A stretch of 64,000 nt of DNA, taken from positions 97,090 through 161,089 of the forward strand of contig NZ_JBHFNQ010000090.1 of NCBI RefSeq assembly GCF_041929345.1, given 5' to 3'. The DNA is from Floridanema aerugineum (GTDB lineage: Bacteria > Cyanobacteriota > Cyanobacteriia > Cyanobacteriales > Aerosakkonemataceae). A program made the position numbers and the translations under genes. Under the pieces are notes generated by a model. The model saw only the letters and a list, made by a program, of their open reading frames with translations, had not been told where the DNA came from and did no database searches. Position 1 is the first letter of the stretch, and every line of letters begins with the position of its first letter. Of the stretch, positions 15,455 to 23,062 are shown one piece after another.

Positions 15455-16528
15455 ATGACTGTTAAACTTATTAATTTATTTGAATACGAACCACTAGCGC
15501 AAGCGCGTTTATCGCCAATGGCATTTGATTATTATGCTAGTGGGGCTTGGGATGAAGTAACTTTAAAGGATAATCGGGCGGCTTTTAATAGGTATAAATT
15601 ACGTCCGCGAATGTTAGTGGATGTGAGTCACCGAGATTTAAGTACTACTATTCTCGGTCAAAAGTTGGCAATGCCAATTTTAATTGCGCCAATGGCTTTT
15701 CAGTGTTTAGCGCATCCTGAAGGAGAGGTGGCGACGGCTTGTGCGGCGCGAGAATTGGGAACAATAATGGTATTAAGTACTTTGGCAACTAAGACTTTAG
15801 AAACTGTGGCGGCGGTTGATAGTTTGCGTTGGTTTCAATTATACGTGCATCGCGATCGCCAACTTACTAAAGCATTAGTAGAACGGGCTTACAAAGCAGG
15901 TTTTCAAGCATTATGCTTAACTGTAGATGCACCAGTTTTAGGAAGACGAGAAAAAGACAGACGCAATCAATTTGTTTTACCTCCAGGAATGGAACTAGCG
16001 AATTTAGCCAGTATAACTGATTTAGAAATTCCTTATCATCAAGGTGAATCTGGGTTATTTAGCTACTTTTTAGAACAGCTTAACCCGGCTTTAACTTGGA
16101 AAGATTTAGAATGGTTACAGTCAATTTCGCCTTTACCTTTAGTACTAAAAGGAATCTTGCGCGGTGATGATGCTTTGCGGGCGGTAGAATGTGGTGCAAA
16201 AGCGATAATTGTTTCCAATCATGGGGGTAGACAATTGGATGGTGCGATCGCTTCTATTGATGCTTTAACTGATGTTGTCGCAGCGGTGGGAGACAAAGCA
16301 GAAATTTTGCTCGATGGCGGTATTCGTCGCGGTACTGATGTTTTAAAAGCTTTAGCATTGGGAGCAAAAGCAGTACTTTTAGGAAGACCTGTATTATGGG
16401 GTTTAGCTGTTGATGGACAGCTAGGCGTACAAAAGGTATTAGAACTGTTAAGGGATGAATTAGATTTAGCTATGGCTTTAAGTGGTTGTGCTACTTTGAA
16501 AGATGTTGATCCCAGTATGGTTATGTAA
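15455..16528 (+). CDS. FMN-dependent alpha-hydroxy acid oxidase (lactate/glycolate oxidase type)
   Basis: A 357-residue TIM-barrel flavoenzyme of the glycolate/lactate oxidase family. Seen: FDYYASGAWDEVTL near the N-terminus, the FMN/substrate motif SNHGGRQLDG with the catalytic His, and LDGGIRRGTDVLKALALGA for FMN phosphate binding. Homologues in nitrogen-fixing cyanobacteria act on L-lactate; in others glycolate is used. Which substrate applies is not resolved here. Cytosolic, single gene. Confidence 0.9.
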   Translation: MTVKLINLFEYEPLAQARLSPMAFDYYASGAWDEVTLKDNRAAFNRYKLRPRMLVDVSHRDLSTTILGQKLAMPILIAPMAFQCLAHPEGEVATACAARELGTIMVLSTLATKTLETVAAVDSLRWFQLYVHRDRQLTKALVERAYKAGFQALCLTVDAPVLGRREKDRRNQFVLPPGMELANLASITDLEIPYHQGESGLFSYFLEQLNPALTWKDLEWLQSISPLPLVLKGILRGDDALRAVECGAKAIIVSNHGGRQLDGAIASIDALTDVVAAVGDKAEILLDGGIRRGTDVLKALALGAKAVLLGRPVLWGLAVDGQLGVQKVLELLRDELDLAMALSGCATLKDVDPSMVM

Positions 16529-16713
16529 CGGGAACTATTGATATAAAACTTGAATTTATACTATAAAAGATTTTAGTTTTAATGTTATACTGATGTAGCG
16601 AGATTGAATTCGGTGCGGCGTGTGTTTTTAGTATTTACTTATAATATAGGCAGACTTGTCTCCGAATCTCAATTGCTATGTAATTTAGACTACTCTGGCT
16701 TCGGAGATCATTC

Positions 16714-17019
16714 ATGTCCATTTATGTAGGCAACCTTTCTTACTCAGTTCAAGCAGACGATTTAACTAATGTGTTTGCAGAGTATGGAACTGTTAAGCGA
16801 GTTCACTTACCAACAGACCGGGAAACAGGTCGTCCAAAAGGTTTTGGTTTTGTGGAAATGTCCACAGATGCAGAAGAAGATGCTGCGATCGAAGCTTTGG
16901 ATGGCGCTGAGTGGATGGGTCGCGATTTAAAAGTGAATAAAGCTAAACCTCGTGAAGATAATAGAAAAGCTTCTGCGGGTGGCGGCTGGGGTGGTAATAG
17001 TCGGCAACGACGTTACTAA
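16714..17019 (+). CDS. RRM-type glycine-rich RNA-binding protein (Rbp family)
   Basis: 101 residues: one RRM with RNP2 IYVGNL (residues 3-8) and RNP1 KGFGFVEM (42-49), then a short Gly/Arg tail (GGGWGGNSRQRRY). This is the cyanobacterial cold-induced Rbp architecture with a glycine-rich end. It binds single-stranded RNA. The gap of ~185 bp upstream may carry a regulatory 5' leader, as in other cold-shock rbp genes, but I see no defined structure. Confidence 0.92.
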   Translation: MSIYVGNLSYSVQADDLTNVFAEYGTVKRVHLPTDRETGRPKGFGFVEMSTDAEEDAAIEALDGAEWMGRDLKVNKAKPREDNRKASAGGGWGGNSRQRRY

Positions 17020-17105
17020 ACTATAGGGAAATGCGAAATAAATTAGCAAGTAATTTCCTATTGTTCTACCCCAATTAGTTTTTAAGTCCTGTCGTTTTCA
17101 GTAAC

Positions 17106-17240
17106 TAACCCAAGTTGCTAGTTATAAGATTAGTCTGATTCTTTGTACGTAGTTGGGCTTTAGCCCTCTTAATTTACCTGGCATAAGAGGGCTAAAGCCC
17201 AACTACATACCTTTATGTAAATAACTAGCAACTTGCGTTA
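17106..17240. repeat. Nested inverted repeat (MITE-like)
   Basis: The outer arms 17,106-17,125 and 17,221-17,240 are complementary at 19 of 20 positions (AAGTTGCTAGTTAT core). Inner arms from 17,149 (GTAGTTGGGCTTTAGCCCTC) pair with GAGGGCTAAAGCCCAACTAC ending near 17,207. Two dispersed repeats seem nested. It separates two convergent genes and may also act as a terminator. Confidence 0.85.
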
Positions 17241-17266
17241 ACTACAGGACTTTTTATTGTGAAGAA

Positions 17267-17902
17267 TTAGTGATAGGATTGGATTGCCAAATCTCCCAAA
17301 GTAACGGTGAAATTGTTTTGTTTACCTGTGGCGACAAATGTAACAATTGTTTCACAAGCAACGGCGACTGCAAGGGTAACTAAATTGCGTGCTAAAGGGT
17401 AGTCGCAGACATCATCATTTGCAGGGGATGGTACGCGATATTCTTGATTCCAAATTATCTCGGCGTAGTCTCCTGCTAGTCCGACGTGCAAACAAGGAAG
17501 ATGAGCATTTTCACAGTAATCTTTAACTGCTTTTCTGGCAATGCTGTTATCAAAGGTATCAATAACTAAAGAGTTACTGGAAATTAATTGCGCCGCATTT
17601 GTAGCAGTTAATTCTTTAGTTTGTGCGTCAACGGTTACTCCCAAAGCACGATAAAGGGAATTAGCGAGAATTTTGGCTTTGAATGCACCGACATCGGAAC
17701 GATAATATGGTTGGGTGGAAAGGTTGCGTTCTTCGATGCGATCGCGATCGATCGCTCTCAACTTAGTAAAACCCGATCGCGCTAAATTTTCGGTAATATT
17801 TGCGCCTAAAGCACCCGCGCCACAGATGGTAATGGAAAAGTCTTTAATTTTTGCCATTATTTCTGAGGTTCTGTATAATTGTTCGTGGAAGAAGATGGAC
17901 AT
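17267..17902 (-). CDS. ThiF/E1-like adenylyltransferase
   Basis: The 211-residue minimal E1-like protein begins HEQLYRTSEIM, has the Rossmann nucleotide motif GAGALG (residues 28-33), the family IDRDRIEERNLSTQPYY segment and DTFDNSIARKAVKDYC. Members adenylate the C-terminus of ubiquitin-like or sulphur-carrier proteins; the partner is unknown. A small possibly beta-grasp protein ending Tyr-Gly is encoded at 21,293, but linkage is speculative. Single gene between repeats. Confidence 0.85.
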   Translation of the reverse strand: MSIFFHEQLYRTSEIMAKIKDFSITICGAGALGANITENLARSGFTKLRAIDRDRIEERNLSTQPYYRSDVGAFKAKILANSLYRALGVTVDAQTKELTATNAAQLISSNSLVIDTFDNSIARKAVKDYCENAHLPCLHVGLAGDYAEIIWNQEYRVPSPANDDVCDYPLARNLVTLAVAVACETIVTFVATGKQNNFTVTLGDLAIQSYH

Positions 17903-17919
17903 AACGCCTCCGAGATAAT

Positions 17920-18160
17920 CTTTTTTTTAACCGCAGATGAAAGCAGATAAACGCAGATGTTAGCGAAGCTTTCCCGTAGGGTACGCAGATGTAAATGCAG
18001 CTTTACGGTAGGGTACATAGATTTATTATCGAAGTAAGTAGGTGCAAATAAATAAAGCGATAATAGCTATCTAAGGATGGGGCGCGGGCAGGATGCCCAC
18101 CCCACAAGAAAGTTGTAACTTTTGTGGGGTGGGCATCTTGCCCGCCTTGGTTTTCACTTT
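17920..18160. repeat. Gene-free stretch with dispersed repeats
   Basis: Contains an ACCGCAGATGAAAGCAGATA-type repeat (~17,931-18,020) with an embedded TTAGCGAAGCTTTCCCGTAG element, then a near-perfect inverted repeat at 18,084-18,146 (GCGGGCAGGATGCCCACC / GGTGGGCATCTTGCCCGC). Both are intergenic repeats seen elsewhere in the window. No gene. Confidence 0.8.
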
Positions 18161-18197
18161 ATTTACATCTACCTACTTAATTTAGTATAACCACTCG

Positions 18198-18761
18198 TCA
18201 CTCCAGCAACCAGCTAAATAAACCTTCTACTGTTTGGTGGAAATCTTTAGCAAATTCCGGTACTGGCAATAATGTTTCTGGTTCTTCGTAAACAGCAGTT
18301 GGTTGATCTGGAAAGTAAACTAAAACCGATCGCTCTTCAGGATCAATTAACCATCCCATTTGAGTTCCATATTTCAAGCAATGGAGAATATTTTTAGTCA
18401 CTTTAGTTTGACTTTGATCGGGAGATAAAATTTCAATTGTCCAATCTGGAGGAATGGAGAAAATATTAGCAACTCCACCGTTTTCTTTGCGGGGAATTCG
18501 CTCCCAAATAAATACAGAAATGTCAGGTACAATTGAGCGATCGCCAAAAGTACAGCGAAGTTCCGAGAAAGCACGAGCAATCTTTTTCGGTTTTAAAATC
18601 GAGTTAATTGCAGGTGCTAACTCTGTCTGAATAGCGCTATGTTCTCCTTGCGGCATCGGTTTTTGAATGATACGCCCATCAATATATTCGCTAGCAGGTT
18701 CCGTCTCTGGTAGACTTAAGAATTCAGTTAAACTCAGAATTTTAGCAGGGGTCTTTACCAT
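18198..18761 (-). CDS. Uma2 (DUF820) family putative endonuclease
   Basis: 187 residues typical of the very abundant cyanobacterial Uma2 family: SLPETEPASEYIDGRIIQKP, then PDISVFIWERIP and PPDWTIEILSPDQSQTKVTKN, whose Asp/Glu/Gln residues form a PD-(D/E)XK-like site. Biological role unknown; often transferred and highly duplicated. Isolated gene. Confidence 0.88.
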   Translation of the reverse strand: MVKTPAKILSLTEFLSLPETEPASEYIDGRIIQKPMPQGEHSAIQTELAPAINSILKPKKIARAFSELRCTFGDRSIVPDISVFIWERIPRKENGGVANIFSIPPDWTIEILSPDQSQTKVTKNILHCLKYGTQMGWLIDPEERSVLVYFPDQPTAVYEEPETLLPVPEFAKDFHQTVEGLFSWLLE

Positions 18762-19012
18762 TTAAAGTTTCCCAATCAGGAGTAAGTTGCACTGCTGCTA
18801 TTTGCTATTCTACAGATAGCTTAATCTAGTTGGCGCGATCGCAGTTTTAGAGGATGTTTGAAAAGGTTTTGGCGGTTAAAACCGCTACTACACAACCAAA
18901 GTCCGCTTGACAAGGACTGCTAAAATTGACGAGTTTTGAACCTGCGGAGGCAGGTTTTGTCTGTATAGCCCGCGACTTTAGTCGCTGGGGCAATTCCTTA
19001 AATTTAAAACCC

Positions 19013-19744
19013 ATGACTTACCTTGCACTAGCGACAGATTATGATGGCACCCTTGCCACAGATGGACAGGTTGACGATCGCACTTTGACAGCATTGCAAC
19101 AATGGCGAGATTCTGGACGCAAACTAATTTTAATCACAGGTCGTCAGTTGGATGATTTATTAAACATTGCTACTTGTCTCGATTTTTTTGATTGGGTGGT
19201 AGCGGAGAACGGCGCAATGCTTTATCAACCAGCTAGTAAGTTTGAAAAACCATTAGCTGAACCTCCATCAGCAGAGTTTATTCAACAGTTGAACGATCGC
19301 ATTCACAAAGCAAGTCAAGCTAAAAATCAACAAAGTTATAAAGAATTTGCTCATATTCAGTCAGATTACCCAATAGTAGGCGTTGGTAGAATTATCGTTG
19401 CTACCTGGGAACCTTACAGTGTAGAAGCACTTGCTTTAATTCAGGAAATGAACCTGGATTTACAAGTAATTCTGAATAAAGGTGCAGTGATGATTTTACC
19501 AAACGGTATTGATAAAGAAGCAGGTTTAATTGCCGCAGCTAATGAGTTGGGAATTTCTCTTGATGCGATCGTTGGTGTCGGAGATGCGGAAAATGATTTA
19601 GCATTTTTAAGTATTTGCGGTTACTCTGTTGCTGTTGCTAATGCCCTTCCTGCTGTGAAAGATCGAGTAGATTTGGTAACTACAAATAGTAGAGGCGCAG
19701 GTGTTACTGAGTTGATTGAATGGGGATTGGGGACTCTTGACTAG
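19013..19744 (+). CDS. HAD-superfamily (Cof-like) phosphatase
   Basis: The ATG at 19,013 (MTYLALATDYDGTLA) gives a 243-residue Cof-type HAD hydrolase: motif I DYDGT with the nucleophilic Asp, motif II LITGR, and motif IV GVGDAENDLAFL. The region upstream of this ATG is a dispersed repeat (18,935-18,990), so the longer frame is rejected. It likely removes phosphate from a sugar phosphate or similar metabolite. Confidence 0.85.
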   Translation: MTYLALATDYDGTLATDGQVDDRTLTALQQWRDSGRKLILITGRQLDDLLNIATCLDFFDWVVAENGAMLYQPASKFEKPLAEPPSAEFIQQLNDRIHKASQAKNQQSYKEFAHIQSDYPIVGVGRIIVATWEPYSVEALALIQEMNLDLQVILNKGAVMILPNGIDKEAGLIAAANELGISLDAIVGVGDAENDLAFLSICGYSVAVANALPAVKDRVDLVTTNSRGAGVTELIEWGLGTLD

Positions 19745-19800
19745 GGACTGGTGCAAGATCTCAGTTCACCCGATCGGAGGAGTTAACCCCATGCTACTTA

Positions 19801-19819
19801 ATACTACATTAGGTAGTAT
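19801..19819. promoter_or_regulatory. Candidate operator ATACTAC-N5-GTAGTAT
   Basis: A perfect inverted repeat, ATACTAC then five bases then GTAGTAT, 29 bp before the acetyltransferase start. The same heptamer occurs as direct repeats at the promoters at 20,849-20,878 and 43,008-43,037, so all three may bind one regulator. Inference from sequence only. Confidence 0.5.
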
Positions 19820-19847
19820 ATTGAAGTATATCTGAATTACACACCTT

Positions 19848-20807
19848 ATGTTAACTCTAACAAAGCGCCCCTACAGGGGTGAAACGGATTTAGAAGCGAT
19901 CGTCAATCTCTGGGAAGCTTGCGAAGCAGTAGATCAACTCGAACAATGGACAACAGTTTCCGAACTGGAACGCGATTTTAATGACCCATCTTTCGACAAA
20001 CAACGTGATTTACAACTTTGGGAAGATGACACAGGTAAATTAATTGCTTGTGCTACATTGTGGCATCCGCTTGGGGAATTAACTAATGGTTATCTTGGGT
20101 TTCACGTTCATCCTCTGGCGCGTGGGGGAACTTTGGAACGGGAAATTATCAATTGGGGAGAACAACGTCTTCGGGAACTTGCAAAAGAACAGGGTGTTAA
20201 TTCTGTTAAATTGCGTTGTCAGAGTCGGGACGATCGGATCGATCGCATTGCCGTACTACATGAAAATGGTTTCAGTGCCGATCGCTATTTTCTCACAATG
20301 CAACGCAGTTTGGAAGAACCACTTGCAGAACCCCAATTTCCCGCAGGTTTTACAGTTCGTTCTGTAATAGTTGAACAAGACGCGGAAGCTTGGGTAGAAA
20401 TGCACAACCAATCGTTTATCGATCACTGGAATCATCACGATTTAACAGTGGAAGATTACAAACATTGGCACACCGATCCTGATTATAAAGCGGAGTTGGA
20501 TTTAGTTGCGATCGCTCCCGATAACACCTTTGCTTCCTACTGTTACTGTGCCATTTATCCCGAAGACAACAATCGCAGCGGTCGTCAAGAAGGTTGGGTA
20601 AATACTCTCGGAACTAGGCGTGGTTTTCGCCGCTTAGGACTTGGTAAAGCAATGTTACTTAGCGGAATGCAAAAGTTACTTGTTGCAGGAATGAACATCG
20701 CCAAAATCGGTGTAGATTACGATAATCCCAACGGCGCAAGACAACTTTATGAATCCGTTGGCTTCCGCAAACTCCATACCAACGTATCGTACTACAAAGA
20801 CGTTTAA
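19848..20807 (+). CDS. Tandem GNAT acetyltransferase
   Basis: 319 residues with two GNAT folds. The N-terminal half (LTKRPYRGETDLEAIVNLWE) looks degenerate; the C-terminal half has the acetyl-CoA motif RRGFRRLGLGKAMLLSGMQ and the terminal DYDNPNGARQLYESVGFRKL. Substrate unknown; tandem GNATs of this kind include antibiotic and mycothiol synthase-like enzymes. A candidate GTAGTAT operator lies just upstream, as at the Y-RNA and tRNA-array promoters. Confidence 0.85.
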   Translation: MLTLTKRPYRGETDLEAIVNLWEACEAVDQLEQWTTVSELERDFNDPSFDKQRDLQLWEDDTGKLIACATLWHPLGELTNGYLGFHVHPLARGGTLEREIINWGEQRLRELAKEQGVNSVKLRCQSRDDRIDRIAVLHENGFSADRYFLTMQRSLEEPLAEPQFPAGFTVRSVIVEQDAEAWVEMHNQSFIDHWNHHDLTVEDYKHWHTDPDYKAELDLVAIAPDNTFASYCYCAIYPEDNNRSGRQEGWVNTLGTRRGFRRLGLGKAMLLSGMQKLLVAGMNIAKIGVDYDNPNGARQLYESVGFRKLHTNVSYYKDV

Positions 20808-20848
20808 ACCTCATTTTCCACCCCGCTAAAAAAAGTTTGTTTTACCCC

Positions 20849-20878
20849 TTGACACCTTATGTATTATAATTGTAGTAT
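20849..20878 (+). promoter_or_regulatory. Candidate promoter of the Y-RNA/Ro60 region
   Basis: TTGACA (20,849-20,854), 18 bp, TAGTAT (20,873-20,878), followed by ATAAAC. TGTATTAT and TGTAGTAT are direct repeats 11 bp apart between and over the boxes. The layout matches the tRNA-array promoter at 43,008-43,037 on the other strand, including the spacer length. Reads toward the small ORFs and Y RNAs. Confidence 0.65.
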
Positions 20879-20930
20879 ATAAACATGATGAGTTGAGCAA
20901 AGATTCTTCTTCGCCTCGCTCGCGAAATCT

Positions 20931-20948
20931 GAACCTTGAAAACTAAAT
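20931..20948 (+). promoter_or_regulatory. Conserved leader motif GAACCTTGAAAACTAAAT
   Basis: An 18-nt motif lying 52 bp after the -10 box. It recurs with one change (GAACCTTGAAAACTGAAT, 42,938-42,955 minus strand) downstream of the tRNA-array promoter. Similar sequences occur in rRNA/tRNA leaders of other bacteria near antitermination signals, so a role in stable-RNA transcription is plausible but unproven. Confidence 0.55.
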
Positions 20949-21009
20949 ACTCAATTAGGCAATCAAACTAAGACAAATTTGAAATGTCTTAACTAAGAGA
21001 TGGTGTATC

Positions 21010-21210
21010 ATGTTGATACTTTATACCAAGTTATTGAGGAAGCCATCTACCAAATCTGACTCAAAAAATGAGCAGAAAAAGTTGACTTCCAACCCTTCTG
21101 AGACAGAATTAAACTCTCAACATTCTGAACATCTCAGACCAAGCCAAATTCATGACAAAACCAGGCAAATTCAGCAAGATTATCATTTAGAGCGGCGTTG
21201 TTTTTGGTAA
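21010..21210 (+). CDS. Short polar hypothetical ORF
   Basis: 66 residues, hydrophobic at the first ten and then highly polar (Ser/Lys/Gln/Glu-rich). No recognised family and only a weak ribosome binding site (AGAGAT). It may be a leader peptide or a non-coding stretch between promoter and the next gene. Confidence 0.3.
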   Translation: MLILYTKLLRKPSTKSDSKNEQKKLTSNPSETELNSQHSEHLRPSQIHDKTRQIQQDYHLERRCFW

Positions 21211-21292
21211 ATTTTACAAGCTTTTAAAAAGCCCTCCTTTATGAGAAATCTTGGATAAAATCTACAATTTAAATAAAAAAGGAGGTGCTAAA

Positions 21293-21493
21293 ATGGTACA
21301 TATTCGCTTTGAAGGACGCTCCTACGATTTAACCGAAAGACAGCTAAATGTTACCCCCGGAATGAATGATACAGCGATTAAAGAACGTTTAGCACAGCAT
21401 TTGGATATCGGACGCGATCGCTTACAACATTATATAATTGACAGACGACCAAGCGGCGACTTAATTATCCGTCCAGAAGCGGTTTACGGCTAA
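21293..21493 (+). CDS. Small conserved protein, possibly beta-grasp
   Basis: 66 residues from the ATG at 21,293, chosen because it follows a strong AAAGGAGGT at 21,278-21,287. Pattern: a beta hairpin (VHIRFEGRSYDLTERQLNV), a helix (NDTAIKERLAQHLD) and a final strand (SGDLIIRPEAVYG), compatible with a beta-grasp fold ending Tyr-Gly. No family can be named with certainty. The SD can pair with CCTCCTTT at 21,234-21,241, which might control translation. It is immediately upstream of the Y-RNA cluster. Confidence 0.65.
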   Translation: MVHIRFEGRSYDLTERQLNVTPGMNDTAIKERLAQHLDIGRDRLQHYIIDRRPSGDLIIRPEAVYG

Positions 21494-21529
21494 CACAAAA
21501 AGTTTTGGAACCCCTTAATCCCAAATGGT

Positions 21530-21744
21530 TTGTTCCGCATCCTAACCCAAAAAGCTTACACACATATTCGCCTGATAAGCGAGAGGTTATAGGTGCAAAT
21601 CCTATCGGCTCCACTTTCGGAAGTGAAAAAGGAGAAAGACAAAGACAAAAGGAAGAAAATCTCTTTTCTTTTGTCTGTTTCTTGGAGCCGTAGTTCAAAT
21701 AGTAGAACTGCAAGTGACTAGCTCTTTTAACTTGTGCGGAACAA
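21530..21744 (+). ncRNA. Y-like RNA 1 (extended form)
   Basis: A 10-bp terminal stem, TTGTTCCGCA (21,530-21,539) with TGCGGAACAA (21,735-21,744), carries the shared Y-RNA internal-loop motifs CATCCTAACCC and TTAACTTGTG, then AAAAGCT/AGCTCTTTT and the conserved junction GCTTACACAC. Inside are an anticodon-like arm (TCGC-CTGATAA-GCGA), a T-arm-like hairpin (ATAGG-TGCAAAT-CCTAT), and an insert closed by GGCTCC/GGAGCC containing a long A/G-rich hairpin. The size of ~215 nt is larger than its neighbours. No protein-coding sense. Confidence 0.75.
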
Positions 21745-21772
21745 CCTTATTTCTTACTAGTTGGAGGACAAA

Positions 21773-21898
21773 CACTTCGCGCCCCAATTTAGAAAGCTTA
21801 CATACTAGCTCATTGGTAGAGCGATCGTTCCATAAACGAAAAGTAGTAGGTTCAAATCCTACGTATGAACAAACAGCTTTCTTGACTTGCGCGAAGTG
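21773..21898 (+). ncRNA. Y-like RNA 2 with tRNA cloverleaf module (YrlA type)
   Basis: 126 nt. Terminal stem CACTTCGCGC / GCGCGAAGTG, internal loop CCCAATTTA / TTGACTT, second stem GAAAGC/GCTTTC. The enclosed module reads as a cloverleaf: acceptor-like TACATAC/GTATGAA, D-arm TAGCTCATTGGTAGAGC, anticodon-like hairpin TCGT-TCCATAA-ACGA, and T-arm GTAGG-TTCAAAT-CCTAC. Bacterial YrlA RNAs are known to bind Ro60 orthologues through the stem and to mimic tRNA with the module. Confidence 0.85.
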
Positions 21899-22014
21899 AT
21901 TTTACTCAACACTGGTTCGTTGTCAGGACTTTAGTCCTTCTACCTTGGAATGTACGACTAAAGTCGCTAGAACAAACCTAATTAAATTAAGCTTGTATGA
22001 CTAAACAAAATTAG

Positions 22015-22140
22015 CACTTCGCACCCCAACCTAAAAAGCTTACATACTAGCCAAATGGAAAAGGCGCTTGACTGAAGCTCAAGATATACAGGTTCAAATC
22101 CTGTGTGTGAACAAACGGCTTTTTCAACTTGTGCGAAGTG
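22015..22140 (+). ncRNA. Y-like RNA 3 with tRNA cloverleaf module (YrlA type)
   Basis: 126 nt. Terminal stem CACTTCGCAC / GTGCGAAGTG, internal loop CCCAACCTA / CAACTT, second stem AAAAAGC/GCTTTTT. The module has acceptor-like TACATAC/GTGTGAA, D-arm GCC...GGC, anticodon-like arm CTTGA-CTGAAGC-TCAAG and T-arm ACAGG-TTCAAAT-CCTGT. Stem changes relative to copy 2 (GCGC/GCGC versus GCAC/GTGC; GTAGG/CCTAC versus ACAGG/CCTGT) preserve pairing. It ends 40 bp before the bL12-like gene. Confidence 0.85.
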
Positions 22141-22180
22141 TTAATTTACCAAATTTGTTTATCGTTTATAGGAGGTAGCT

Positions 22181-22567
22181 ATGACTGCCAAAACTATTGA
22201 AATTCTAGAACAATTAAAATCTCTAACTTTGTTAGAAACTGCCGAATTAGTTAAACAGATTGAGGCGACTTTCGATGTTGATGCTTCAGTTAACAAAGTT
22301 ATCCCGATTCTTCCAATTATCGATCCTGTCATAGACCAAGATCCAACTGAATTCAAAACGTTTGATGTGGTTTTGGAAGAAGTACCAGCCAATAAAAAGA
22401 TTGCCATTCTTAAAGTTGTGCGAGAATTGACTGGTTTCGGTTTGAAGGAAGCAAAAGATTTGGTTGAGTCAGTACCGCAAGTGGTGAAAAGTGCGATCGA
22501 TCTCGACATTGCTGAAGACATCAAGCATCAGTTAGAATCAGTCGGTGCAAAAGTTTCCCTCAAATAA
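22181..22567 (+). CDS. Ribosomal protein bL12 (L7/L12) paralogue
   Basis: 128 residues, the full bL12 length. The N-terminal dimerisation/L10-binding domain is present (EILEQLKSLTLLETAELVKQ), and the C-terminal factor-binding domain is well conserved (FDVVLEEVPANKKIAILKVV, then RELTGFGLKEAKDLVESVPQ). The hinge is unusual: a Pro/Ile/Asp-rich segment (VIPILPIIDPVIDQDPTEF) instead of the Ala/Gly-rich flexible linker. It starts after a good AGGAGGT. The housekeeping rplL normally lies in the rplKAJL cluster, so this extra copy, next to Y RNAs, may recruit translational GTPases outside the ribosome. Confidence 0.88.
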   Translation: MTAKTIEILEQLKSLTLLETAELVKQIEATFDVDASVNKVIPILPIIDPVIDQDPTEFKTFDVVLEEVPANKKIAILKVVRELTGFGLKEAKDLVESVPQVVKSAIDLDIAEDIKHQLESVGAKVSLK

Positions 22568-22575
22568 CACTAAAT

Positions 22576-23010
22576 ATGATTGCGGAAAATGCAACATACC
22601 AAACTCTCGGTGAGATAGAAAATCTAATCCGCGCCTTCGAGGACTGTACATTACCCAGAAGTGAGTGGACACATCCAGCACATTTAACCGTTGCACTATG
22701 GTATCTCACTCATTATTCGGAAACAGAAGCAACAAATTGCATCCGTAACCATATCCAGCGATACAACTCAACAAAGGGAATTAAAACCACCAAAGATAGC
22801 GGCTATCACGAAACCATAACTTTATTTTGGATTTGCATTATCAGCCAATATCTAGCAACTAAATCTAACGAAGAAGTTTTAGATTTAACCAATGGAATCA
22901 TCGAAAATTATGCAAACAAAAACCTACCCTTTGAATACTACAGCCATGATTTACTCATGTCCTGGTCAGCGAGAACAAATTGGGTAGAACCAGACTTAAA
23001 ACCACTTTAA
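22576..23010 (+). CDS. Conserved hypothetical protein
   Basis: 144 residues, soluble and helical, with the signature WTHPAHLTVALWYLTHYSE, then YHETITLFW, resembling a widespread uncharacterised family whose function I cannot name. It begins 9 bp after the bL12-like gene and is probably translated from the same mRNA. Confidence 0.7.
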   Translation: MIAENATYQTLGEIENLIRAFEDCTLPRSEWTHPAHLTVALWYLTHYSETEATNCIRNHIQRYNSTKGIKTTKDSGYHETITLFWICIISQYLATKSNEEVLDLTNGIIENYANKNLPFEYYSHDLLMSWSARTNWVEPDLKPL

Positions 23011-23062
23011 TTACTTCCCATTACCAACTACCAATTACCAATTACCAAAAATAGCAGTTATC

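Noticed and set aside
18926..19012. N-terminal extension of the HAD phosphatase
   Set aside because: The extension translates a dispersed palindromic repeat; the conserved start is MTYLALATDYDGT at 19,013.
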